From: Candidatus Alkanophagales archaeon
Lineage (GTDB): Archaea; Halobacteriota; Syntropharchaeia; Alkanophagales; B39-G2
Direction: 5' to 3'
Length of the DNA: 7,551 nt
Assembly: GCA_003661185.1 (NCBI GenBank)
Contig: QMVQ01000071.1
Location: 1 to 7,551 of the forward strand
In this document: positions 1 to 5,959 of the stretch, in pieces
Layout of the letters: each line of letters starts with the position of its first letter
How positions within the stretch are numbered: position 1 is the stretch's first letter
Position numbers and translations under genes: made by a program
Notes under the pieces: model-generated
The model's database searches: none
What the model was told of the DNA's origin: nothing
The model's input: only the letters and a program-made list of their open reading frames with translations

Positions 1-231
1 ACATACAGCTGCAACGAACCTCGCCACGTACAGTGTGGTTTTGAACCTATAACTCAGATTGTACAGATCCGCAATATACATAGCAGTAACGTAACATAGT
101 GTGGTCACGATAAACAACCCATACGACGCCGGCACCTTACATAGATAGCATACAAGTAACAACCCCCCCGCTATGATACATACATCACCAAAAAATAACA
201 ACAACTTCTTTTTAGGTATATAGCTGAGCAT
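1..231 (-). CDS. Polyprenyl-phosphate glycosylphosphotransferase (WcaJ/WbaP-like), N-terminal fragment
   Basis: These 77 codons run from ATG at 229-231 to the left edge without a stop, so the 3' end is missing. The product starts with a short basic segment (MLSYIPKKK). A first helix containing FFGDVCIIAGGLLLVCYL follows, and a second one around LFIVTTLCYVTAMYIADLYN. This 'xGDxxxxx ... YxxDLY' layout is typical of the N-terminal membrane domain of exopolysaccharide polyprenyl glycosylphosphotransferases. These enzymes transfer a sugar-1-phosphate from a nucleotide sugar to undecaprenyl phosphate as the first step of repeat-unit synthesis. The catalytic domain lies outside the window, so the call rests on two helices and context. 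The gap to the upstream glycosyltransferase is 31 bases. The ribosome binding site AGGTGG sits in a hairpin. A run of seven G at 163-169 lies within the coding sequence. Confidence 0.68.
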   Translation of the reverse strand, partial: MLSYIPKKKLLLFFGDVCIIAGGLLLVCYLCKVPASYGLFIVTTLCYVTAMYIADLYNLSYRFKTTLYVARFVAAVC

Positions 232-250
232 TTCCACCTACGAAGTGGAA
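232..250 (-). promoter_or_regulatory. Hairpin covering the ribosome binding site of the last gene
   Basis: The transcript contains the perfect inverted repeat TTCCAC/GTGGAA, extended by a T-G pair around a five-base TCGTA loop. The 3' arm includes most of the AGGTGG ribosome binding site at 234-239, and the ATG at 231 follows directly. Folding would hide the site, while ribosomes finishing the gene upstream (stop 13 bases before the stem) could open it. It is not a terminator because no T run follows. Regulation is inferred. Confidence 0.5.
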
Positions 251-262
251 CGGCAACGGGTT

Positions 263-1465
263 TTATTTAAGCAGTTGTGCGTATTGTTTTATGAGCTTAT
301 CCCGCCGGAACTGGTTTAAATAAGTTTTTCTTGCTTGCTTTCCCTTCTGTTTTAATTCTATGGGATCTTTTAACAGATCAAGGATCAATTCAGCAAGTTC
401 GTCCGAGGTTTGAACATTCCAGCCACAGTTATTTTCTCTTATTATCTTTGCAACATCTGCTTCCGGGTTCATAATGGTGATTATCGGCTTCCCAGCAGAC
501 ATAAAGGTGAATATACGGGAGGGTAGTGCAAGATTTTCAAGTCCCTTGCCGATTGTGACCAGACAGGCATCAGATGAAACAAGTATCTGTATGAATTTTC
601 CAACCGGTTGAAATGGCAAGAAAGAAACCTGTTTAATATTTTCGTTTTTAACTCTTTCCATGAGGTATCTTCTTTTTGCCCCATCACCTATAAATAGAAA
701 TTTGACCGATTTACCCTGTAATCTCTTTGCTGCCTCAATGATGATATCAAGAGGATGTAATATACCCATATTACCTGCATAGAGTAAAAGCAGCTCACTA
801 TCTTTAACTTTAAGTTCTTCACGAATTAAATTATCCGACGAAGTTGCATCCAGCTCTGGCTTACCCCAAAGTGGTATTATCTCTATTTTCTCCGCAGGAA
901 CCTTTTTACCATGTACAAGCGTGTTCTTCATACCCTCACTCAAAACGACCACCTTTTCAGCAACCTTAAAAACCATCCTATTCACAACCCCCCAAACCCA
1001 TACAAAAAGTTTAGGTATCCTCCAACCTGTAGCTACCAAAACATCTGGATGTATATCATAGGGGATATAGACGAACCTGATTTTGTATTTCTTAGCAAGC
1101 AATGCTCCTAATAGACCCACAAATGGGGGATTATGAAATGTCAGAATGATATCAAATTTTCTCAACCTTAACAGTTTTCTGGCCAGCCTCCAAGCACCTC
1201 TTAAGAATCTAACATACCCCTTGAATCGAGTTTTATTATCTTCCCTCCCTTTAACATTCCCCAATGGAACCCTGTAAACATTTACTCCATTTAATATTTC
1301 GAAATCAGGTGCATCAGGTGAATTTATGCTATAACTCGGTTCCCCTGTAACCACATGCACTTCAAACCCATAGCTTGTTAACCCGCTACATATATCCGCA
1401 GCGTATTGGCCTGTAGAGGCAACATCAGGAGCGTAATATTGATTTATAACCAGGAGCCTTCTCAC
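263..1465 (-). CDS. Glycosyltransferase family 4, WbuB-like
   Basis: This 400-residue GT-B glycosyltransferase would transfer a sugar from a nucleotide donor to the growing lipid-linked oligosaccharide at the cytoplasmic membrane face. WbuB-type features are visible: LLVINQYYAPD at 4-14 followed by TGQYAADICSGL (18-29), the conserved YDIHPD at 136-141, YAGNMGILHPLD at 229-240, and FIGDGAKR at 258-265. The donor-domain block from SDACLV (298-303) ends in LPSRIFTFMSAGKPIIT (314-330). GTG at 1465 is preferred as start because it overlaps the epimerase stop (GTGA) and has a ribosome binding site; ATG at 1510 would give 415 residues with a non-family extension. Codon use and composition (about 37-40 % GC in sampled lines) match the epimerase, so these two genes probably travelled together. 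WbuB itself is known as an L-N-acetylfucosaminyl transferase, but the sugar used here is not determined. Confidence 0.9.
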   Translation of the reverse strand: MRRLLVINQYYAPDVASTGQYAADICSGLTSYGFEVHVVTGEPSYSINSPDAPDFEILNGVNVYRVPLGNVKGREDNKTRFKGYVRFLRGAWRLARKLLRLRKFDIILTFHNPPFVGLLGALLAKKYKIRFVYIPYDIHPDVLVATGWRIPKLFVWVWGVVNRMVFKVAEKVVVLSEGMKNTLVHGKKVPAEKIEIIPLWGKPELDATSSDNLIREELKVKDSELLLLYAGNMGILHPLDIIIEAAKRLQGKSVKFLFIGDGAKRRYLMERVKNENIKQVSFLPFQPVGKFIQILVSSDACLVTIGKGLENLALPSRIFTFMSAGKPIITIMNPEADVAKIIRENNCGWNVQTSDELAELILDLLKDPIELKQKGKQARKTYLNQFRRDKLIKQYAQLLK

Positions 1466-2451
1466 AGTTCCCCTTCCTTTATCGCCTTTCTCACCTGCTC
1501 TTCGATCCATCTGTAGGTTATCTCAAGTCCCTTTCTTAAAGGCATGGAGGGTTTCCATCCCAATTTCCTGAATATCAGTCTATTATCAGATTTTCTTCCT
1601 CTTACCCCCTGAGGCCCCCGAACATGTTTTATTTTCAATTTTACGCCCGCTATCTCCATTATCATTTCCGCAAGTTGATTTATTGTGACCATCTCCTCTG
1701 AACCTATATTTACGGGTCCTGTCCAGTCAGACCTCATAAGCCTTACTGTCCCTTCGAGACACTCGTCTATGTACAGAAATGTTCGGGTCTGCTTTCCATC
1801 CCCCCAAATTTCTATATAATCCAATCCTTTTAACTTCGCAACCGCAACCTTCCTACATAAAGCAGCAGGCGCCTTTTCCCTTCCGTCGTTCCATGACCCT
1901 TCTGGTCCAAAGATATTATGGTACCTCGCTATCCTCACCTCCATCCCATAATTCCTGTGATATGCAAGGTAGAGTCTTTCGCTAAAGAGTTTTTCCCATC
2001 CATATTCACTATCGGGCATTGCAGGATAGGCACTATCTTCCGCACAATTAGGGTTATCGGGATCTTCCTGATTGTATTTCGGATAAATGCAGGCAGAGGA
2101 TGAGAAAAATATCCTCTTATTGCCTGTTTTACGACAGGTTTCAAGCACATTTAGATTTATAAGAGCCGAGTTGTGCATTATAGCAGCATCGTTATCCCCT
2201 GTAAACACATACCCTGCACCCCCCATATCAGCTGCAAACTGATAGATTTCGTCAAATTTCTGATCGATAACTTTTTCAACAAGATGCGGATCCCTTAAAT
2301 CACCAATTACGAACTCATCAGCTTCAACTTCACTAAACTCCGGATACTTAAGGTCCACTCCCCTCACCCAAAACCCTTCCTTTTTCAAACGCCTCACCAT
2401 ATGGTGACCGATAAACCCACCTGCTCCACAAACTAATGCCTTTTTTGTCAT
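1462..2451 (-). CDS. GDP-mannose 3,5-epimerase-like NAD-dependent sugar epimerase
   Basis: This 329-residue extended short-chain dehydrogenase/reductase begins with the NAD-binding motif GAGGFIG at 9-15. It carries the signature blocks of GDP-mannose 3,5-epimerase, the enzyme of plant ascorbate synthesis that makes GDP-L-galactose and GDP-L-gulose. These are AADMGGAG (73-80), SSSACIYP (117-124), YGWEKL (150-155), GREKAPAALCRK (190-201), WGDGKQTRTF (216-225), PVNIGSEEMV (246-255) and GVRGRKSDN (282-290). The catalytic residues reported for the Arabidopsis enzyme (C145, Y174, K178, K217) correspond here to C121, Y150, K154 and K193, all at a constant offset of 24. Substrate is therefore probably GDP-D-mannose, and the product a donor for one of the two glycosyltransferases. 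Its stop overlaps the next gene's start by four bases (GTGA). A related epimerase acting on another GDP-sugar remains possible. Confidence 0.88.
   Translation of the reverse strand: MTKKALVCGAGGFIGHHMVRRLKKEGFWVRGVDLKYPEFSEVEADEFVIGDLRDPHLVEKVIDQKFDEIYQFAADMGGAGYVFTGDNDAAIMHNSALINLNVLETCRKTGNKRIFFSSSACIYPKYNQEDPDNPNCAEDSAYPAMPDSEYGWEKLFSERLYLAYHRNYGMEVRIARYHNIFGPEGSWNDGREKAPAALCRKVAVAKLKGLDYIEIWGDGKQTRTFLYIDECLEGTVRLMRSDWTGPVNIGSEEMVTINQLAEMIMEIAGVKLKIKHVRGPQGVRGRKSDNRLIFRKLGWKPSMPLRKGLEITYRWIEEQVRKAIKEGEL
1470..1480 (-). promoter_or_regulatory. Ribosome binding site for the GTG-started glycosyltransferase
   Basis: The transcript reads AAAGGAAGGGG shortly before GTG at 1463-1465. AAAGGA is nine bases from the GTG and AAGGGG four bases. 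This supports the GTG start over the upstream ATG at 1510, which would add fifteen charged residues ahead of the first beta strand. Confidence 0.65.
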
Positions 2452-3748
2452 CACTTTCCTCCTTTTGTTTAACTTTTTTCCTGAAGAAAATAGCACCTTC
2501 AGGTTCAATGTCACGGGTTTTATCTTGCCCTCTCACAAGCTCACGATACAGTGCAAGATGTCGCTTTATAAACAGCTGGAGATTATATTCCCGTTCCGCT
2601 CGTTCTCTACAGTTTTCGGCCATCTTTCTTCGTTTGGCATCATCAATTAGCAAGTCCGTGATAGCCTGCCCTAATGCTTTTGCATCACCTAGCGCCACAA
2701 GTCTCCCGCACTCTTCTGTTACTTGCTCAGGGATCCCTCCTACAGCAAATCCCACCACAGGTGTTCCACATGCCATGGACTCCAACACAGTGGTAGGAAA
2801 ATTATCTGCCAACGAAGTGATGCAATAAAGGTCCGCAGCGCTGTAAACCTTCGCCATAGCTTCGGCTCCTTTCACATACCCAAGCTGTTGCACTTCCACA
2901 CCTTGCGGAACCCACTGTGCGAGATCAACTTCCTCGCCCACCGTGATGGCCATCCAGTTATCGGCTTGCACATACTTGAGAGCTTCAAAGAAATACACGC
3001 CGCCTTTCCTCCTCACATAAGGCTTGTTTGCTGCAAAAAGCACAATTTTTCGATCTTCAGGAAGCCCCAGCTCCTTCCTAGCTTGCAAGCGATCCACCGG
3101 ATGGAAAACCGCTGTATCAATGCCGTTTGAGATTACCTTTACGCGACACTGCCCGTCGCACGCTTCTGCCACCAAGTTCGCCAACCACCTGGAAGGCGTG
3201 ACAATCACTGGCTTCCAAAGCTCTCCTAACAGTCTTCGCTTTCTGGGCCACATCCAGGCTGAGCTATCAAAGTAAGTCTTTGGGGACTCTCTTGGATATG
3301 GGCACTTACCACAGCCCTTTCGCCAACGCTCACAGTCCAGGAAATAGGCACATCTACCGGTTAGTGGCCAAGCATCGTGCAAGGTCCAAACCACAGGGAT
3401 GCCCAACTTATCCACAGCTTTGGCGATGCTCAGGTCAAGATAGTAGCCGTGGATATTGTGGAAGTGGACTACATTGGGTTTCCATTCCCGAATTAATCGG
3501 ATGAGTCGTCTAGTAGATAGCCACGTCCCATATCCTTGGATCCCGGTCAAGCGGGTTAAGACAGCATGTAGGTAAACCTCAGGCTGCAGTGCAAAGCGTA
3601 AAGTTCCCGGTTCTTCCAATTTAGGTCCCCTACCATAGGCAAACAAGCTTTCCCAACCAGCAAGGTGGTTCAATCCTCTATGGAGCGTTCGTGCGATCCT
3701 CGCAGCCCCACCGCGCTTATAGACCGTATTGACCATTAGGATGCGCAT
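2348..3748 (-). CDS. Glycosyltransferase family 4 with an atypical C-terminal tail
   Basis: This is a GT-B fold retaining glycosyltransferase that uses a nucleotide sugar on the cytoplasmic face. The N-terminal domain opens MRILMVNTVYKRGGAARIA. A subfamily signature, HDAWPLTGRCAY, starts at 124, and four cysteines (C133, C139, C146, C149) follow in the pattern known from this GT4 branch. The donor domain has SNGID (207-211) and a D-x7-E variant of the E-x7-E motif (D315, E323) in ADNFPTTVLESMACGTPVVG. Family similarity ends near residue 405 (ALYRELV). The remaining 60 residues are charged and unlike the family. Residues 433-466 are read out of frame inside the epimerase gene, giving a 104-base overlap. 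The original stop has probably been lost by a junction or indel. The gene is richer in GC than the two genes downstream. Start ATG at 3748 lies five bases after the sulfotransferase stop, with a weak ribosome binding site. Confidence 0.9.
   Translation of the reverse strand: MRILMVNTVYKRGGAARIARTLHRGLNHLAGWESLFAYGRGPKLEEPGTLRFALQPEVYLHAVLTRLTGIQGYGTWLSTRRLIRLIREWKPNVVHFHNIHGYYLDLSIAKAVDKLGIPVVWTLHDAWPLTGRCAYFLDCERWRKGCGKCPYPRESPKTYFDSSAWMWPRKRRLLGELWKPVIVTPSRWLANLVAEACDGQCRVKVISNGIDTAVFHPVDRLQARKELGLPEDRKIVLFAANKPYVRRKGGVYFFEALKYVQADNWMAITVGEEVDLAQWVPQGVEVQQLGYVKGAEAMAKVYSAADLYCITSLADNFPTTVLESMACGTPVVGFAVGGIPEQVTEECGRLVALGDAKALGQAITDLLIDDAKRRKMAENCRERAEREYNLQLFIKRHLALYRELVRGQDKTRDIEPEGAIFFRKKVKQKEESDDKKGISLWSRWVYRSPYGEAFEKGRVLGEGSGP
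2458..2464 (-). promoter_or_regulatory. Strong ribosome binding site that fixes the epimerase start
   Basis: The transcript reads AAGGAGG, six bases before ATG at 2449-2451. This is the best ribosome binding site in the window. It places the epimerase start at 2451, where the Rossmann strand begins (MTKKALVCGAGGFIG), and makes the longer frame from 2514 unlikely. The site lies inside the coding tail of the upstream glycosyltransferase. Confidence 0.88.
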
Positions 3749-3753
3749 AGCTA

Positions 3754-4488
3754 TCAGCCTAAAACATCTTCTCTGGCCTCGATAAACATACGGTAAACTT
3801 CCTCGGCTTCCAACAAGAGTTTTCTTGCTTTAGGGGTTTCCAGCTTCGCTTCTGCCATCTTTTTGAGCTTTTCTCGATAAGTTGAAGGCCGAGCAACAGT
3901 CTCTTCCTTGACCTCACCCAAGCCTGTGTCTTGCTTGTCCATCTCTTCCACGATTTGGAAGACTTTCTGCAGGTTCTCTTCAGTATGTTCAAAGAGCTTG
4001 AAGTTTGTACCAAAACGCGCATTAACACGCCGAATAATCTCGCTGAAATCCGTTGTTGCTTCTTCAAACCGGCCAACAACGAACTTATCACGATACGGAT
4101 AGACGGATCGATAGAAACGAATGTAGTCTTTTAACGCTTGCTCAGCCGAGATATGCGGAGCCCTCACGAGCAAAGACAAGACAGCATCCCGTGGCTTGCG
4201 GATCAAAACTATACAGGGGATTCTCCTCTTTGTTGCTGCGATGACCTGAGCTGGTGCATGAAGATGCCGGGCGATCTTCACCGGCCGTCCTTGGGCAAAT
4301 GCGAATGCGGCCACTGCAAAGGTATTCGCTGAGCGAGGGGAGCCTTCGATCACGATCTCTGTATCTTTGGAGACAGTAACCTGTCGCGTCTTAAGTCTAA
4401 CTCGGCAAACAGGTAGGTAAATAGAGGGATATCGATCAATCAGTGAGCGAACTATATGGCGATACTTCAGCAATACCTTTAGGGTCAT
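3754..4488 (-). CDS. Sulfotransferase-like protein (PAPS-dependent type)
   Basis: This 244-residue protein has the two cofactor-binding signatures of sulfotransferases. A 5'-phosphosulfate loop-like motif, EGSPRSANTF, lies at 48-57. A 3'-phosphate-binding segment, VLIRKPRDAVLSLLVR, lies at 94-109, where R97 and S105 are the expected phosphate contacts. HLHAP at 75-79 could hold the catalytic base. FEEATTDFSEII (141-152) and RPSTYREKLKK (200-210) match later parts of the fold. Such enzymes move sulfate from PAPS to a hydroxyl or amine, here presumably on a sugar in the cytoplasm. There is no signal peptide or clear membrane helix. The start overlaps the polymerase stop by four bases (ATGA), and the glycosyltransferase follows after five bases. 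The length is slightly short for the family but looks intact. The acceptor is unknown. A kinase-like role for the P-loop was considered less likely because the second motif fits sulfotransferases well. Confidence 0.8.
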   Translation of the reverse strand: MTLKVLLKYRHIVRSLIDRYPSIYLPVCRVRLKTRQVTVSKDTEIVIEGSPRSANTFAVAAFAFAQGRPVKIARHLHAPAQVIAATKRRIPCIVLIRKPRDAVLSLLVRAPHISAEQALKDYIRFYRSVYPYRDKFVVGRFEEATTDFSEIIRRVNARFGTNFKLFEHTEENLQKVFQIVEEMDKQDTGLGEVKEETVARPSTYREKLKKMAEAKLETPKARKLLLEAEEVYRMFIEAREDVLG

Positions 4489-5831
4489 TGAGATTTTACC
4501 CCGCTCAATTTACTTCGCCATGTTACGAAGTATAATGCTAATATAAGAGGAAGTGCAGTTTGGAGAGCATCTACTATTGCACTTGAACTATTACTAAACG
4601 CTCTAAAGGCCCATAAGAGAAAAATGTAAACATATATCAAAGCTATGTTCTTATTTTGGGAAACATAATCTCTAAGACTTCGATAAACCCACCCTATAAC
4701 TGCACCTAGCAACCACATTACAACAACTCCCGCATAACCAAAATTCCAATAAGCCTCACCTATACTACCTGGAGGAATGCCTCCTAGTCCATAGAGTCCG
4801 AAGACACATCTTTTTATCTCCCAACCGATGGAAACTACTGGTTTTTCAGGCCACATAGTTCGAGGAATTGGAGCATAAAGCCAGGTAAAATAGGTTCGGC
4901 CATACGCGTAATCGAGGCGACCATCCTGTATAGCCGCGATAATGTGGGCTGTTGTGGTAATATCCAGAAAATCGCGACTTCCAAAAAGCGTTTCAACTAC
5001 GCCTTTCAAGGAAAACACCTCGCCTATGTCGAGAAAACCTCTACAGCGTAGATTTAGCATAACGCTTAGAACTACCACTGCCATTATCGCAGCAATTATT
5101 ACTATGTTAGTAGAAAGAGGGCGCCGAAGATAATGCCACATAATCATACTCGAAAGAACGAGCCATATGAGAGGGCCTCTGGCACTTGTCAAGAAGGGGA
5201 AAACAGCAGCAATAACAAACATCGCAATAGTAACAAGTCCCATAGCGGACAGCCACCTTTTTCCAGAACTCACAAAATAAGCCATCATAAGCATAAAAGC
5301 AACTTGGGATAGAGACGCAGCCCATCTTAGATAACCAAGTGCTGTATACCCTATCTCACTTCCTTTAAGTACTACAAATCGCTTGCGAGATATGTTCGCT
5401 ATGTCTTGAAACGAAAATCCCGTCCGTTGTAGAAATAACATCGTAGCAATCAGAGAGATTCCTGTAAATAGAAGGACAACAAACCATAAACGGCGAACAT
5501 CCCACTCGTCGCTCCTTGTAATTTTAAGCCTTTGTACAGGTAGCTTTGGAAGTTTCTGTACGTACCCGATTACAAAGAACAGCAACCCTACCAACGTCGC
5601 TAAGATTGCCGGCAATAAGAACTCAGGATCTTTACTCAAAAGCAAGTGTTCTGCTCCATTTGGATCGGAGAGTATGTAGATTGTACGACCTGTAACACCT
5701 ATAGCCACGGACAATATTGCAAAACTCAGCGGTTGAAATACATCATATCGTTTCGAAAGCAAGGCGGGTAGCAAAAGGATCAAAAGACAACCAAGCGCAC
5801 CGATTAAAAGATACGCTTTCGTTAATCCCAT
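4485..5831 (-). CDS. Wzy-like O-antigen/oligosaccharide repeat-unit polymerase
   Basis: This 448-residue, very hydrophobic protein has about ten or eleven predicted membrane helices, near residues 5-25, 33-53, 71-91, 114-134, 165-187, 196-214, 218-236, 242-260, 367-386, 394-412 and 416-436. One large loop spans about 262-365. Sequence conservation in this family is low, but the pattern fits: TSARGPLIW (215-223), the loop segment APIPRTMWPEKP (320-331) and PPGSIGEAYWNFGYAG (353-368). Wzy enzymes join lipid-linked repeat units on the outer face of the inner membrane, and the Arg residues of such loops are often implicated. Its start lies inside the end of the small membrane ORF, with no clear ribosome binding site, which favours translational coupling. 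Its stop overlaps the sulfotransferase start by four bases. Polymerase rather than a WaaL-type ligase is inferred from the cluster and the loop motif. Confidence 0.82.
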   Translation of the reverse strand: MGLTKAYLLIGALGCLLILLLPALLSKRYDVFQPLSFAILSVAIGVTGRTIYILSDPNGAEHLLLSKDPEFLLPAILATLVGLLFFVIGYVQKLPKLPVQRLKITRSDEWDVRRLWFVVLLFTGISLIATMLFLQRTGFSFQDIANISRKRFVVLKGSEIGYTALGYLRWAASLSQVAFMLMMAYFVSSGKRWLSAMGLVTIAMFVIAAVFPFLTSARGPLIWLVLSSMIMWHYLRRPLSTNIVIIAAIMAVVVLSVMLNLRCRGFLDIGEVFSLKGVVETLFGSRDFLDITTTAHIIAAIQDGRLDYAYGRTYFTWLYAPIPRTMWPEKPVVSIGWEIKRCVFGLYGLGGIPPGSIGEAYWNFGYAGVVVMWLLGAVIGWVYRSLRDYVSQNKNIALIYVYIFLLWAFRAFSNSSSAIVDALQTALPLILALYFVTWRSKLSGVKSQ

Positions 5832-5956
5832 AAAACGCCCAGAACTAAACTAAAAGATAGTAGAAAACCAATAAACAATGCTCCCGTTTTTATTAATACC
5901 GTTGCTGTTTTCTCGATTCTCTTTGCTTTCATCCTACGAGCTTGATATTCGTGCAT
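5822..5956 (-). CDS. Small single-helix membrane protein, 44 residues, function unknown
   Basis: This short reading frame fills the only sizeable gap between two otherwise tightly packed genes. ATG at 5956 lies three bases after the LicD-like stop, and its TAA at 5822-5824 falls ten bases inside the polymerase gene, so it could be translationally coupled on both sides. The product starts with a basic, polar segment (MHEYQARRMKAKRIEK). One hydrophobic helix of about 24 residues follows (VLIKTGALFIGFLLSFSLVL, continuing GVLW), ending in Asp. Basic residues on the N-terminal side predict that end in the cytoplasm. There is no clear ribosome binding site, which fits coupling. A second in-frame ATG at 5932 would give 36 residues. 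I recognise no family. It could be an accessory subunit of the polymerase or LicD protein, or an N-terminal helix of the polymerase split off by a frameshift, or a chance frame. Confidence 0.6.
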   Translation of the reverse strand: MHEYQARRMKAKRIEKTATVLIKTGALFIGFLLSFSLVLGVLWD

Positions 5957-5959
5957 TCA

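Noticed and set aside
232..250. Hairpin as an intrinsic terminator
   Set aside because: No run of T follows on the transcript. The start codon of the next gene follows directly.
1466..1510. ATG start for the WbuB-like glycosyltransferase at 1510
   Set aside because: It adds 15 charged residues encoded inside the epimerase end. GTG at 1465 has a ribosome binding site, overlaps the stop as GTGA, and begins right at the first beta strand.
2452..2514. Longer epimerase start giving a 350-residue protein
   Set aside because: The 21 extra residues are not part of the fold, and AAGGAGG six bases before ATG 2451 fits the start exactly where the Rossmann strand begins.
2436..2828. 130-residue plus-strand frame
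   Set aside because: It lies antisense to a well-supported glycosyltransferase, is rich in Ser and Pro as is usual for antisense frames, and shows no recognisable domain.
2723..3130. 135-residue plus-strand frame
   Set aside because: Antisense shadow of the same glycosyltransferase, with no domain.
3759..4091. 110-residue minus-strand frame inside the sulfotransferase
   Set aside because: A different frame of the same strand across a gene with clear sulfotransferase motifs. The Lys/Ser/Arg-rich product looks like an out-of-frame reading.
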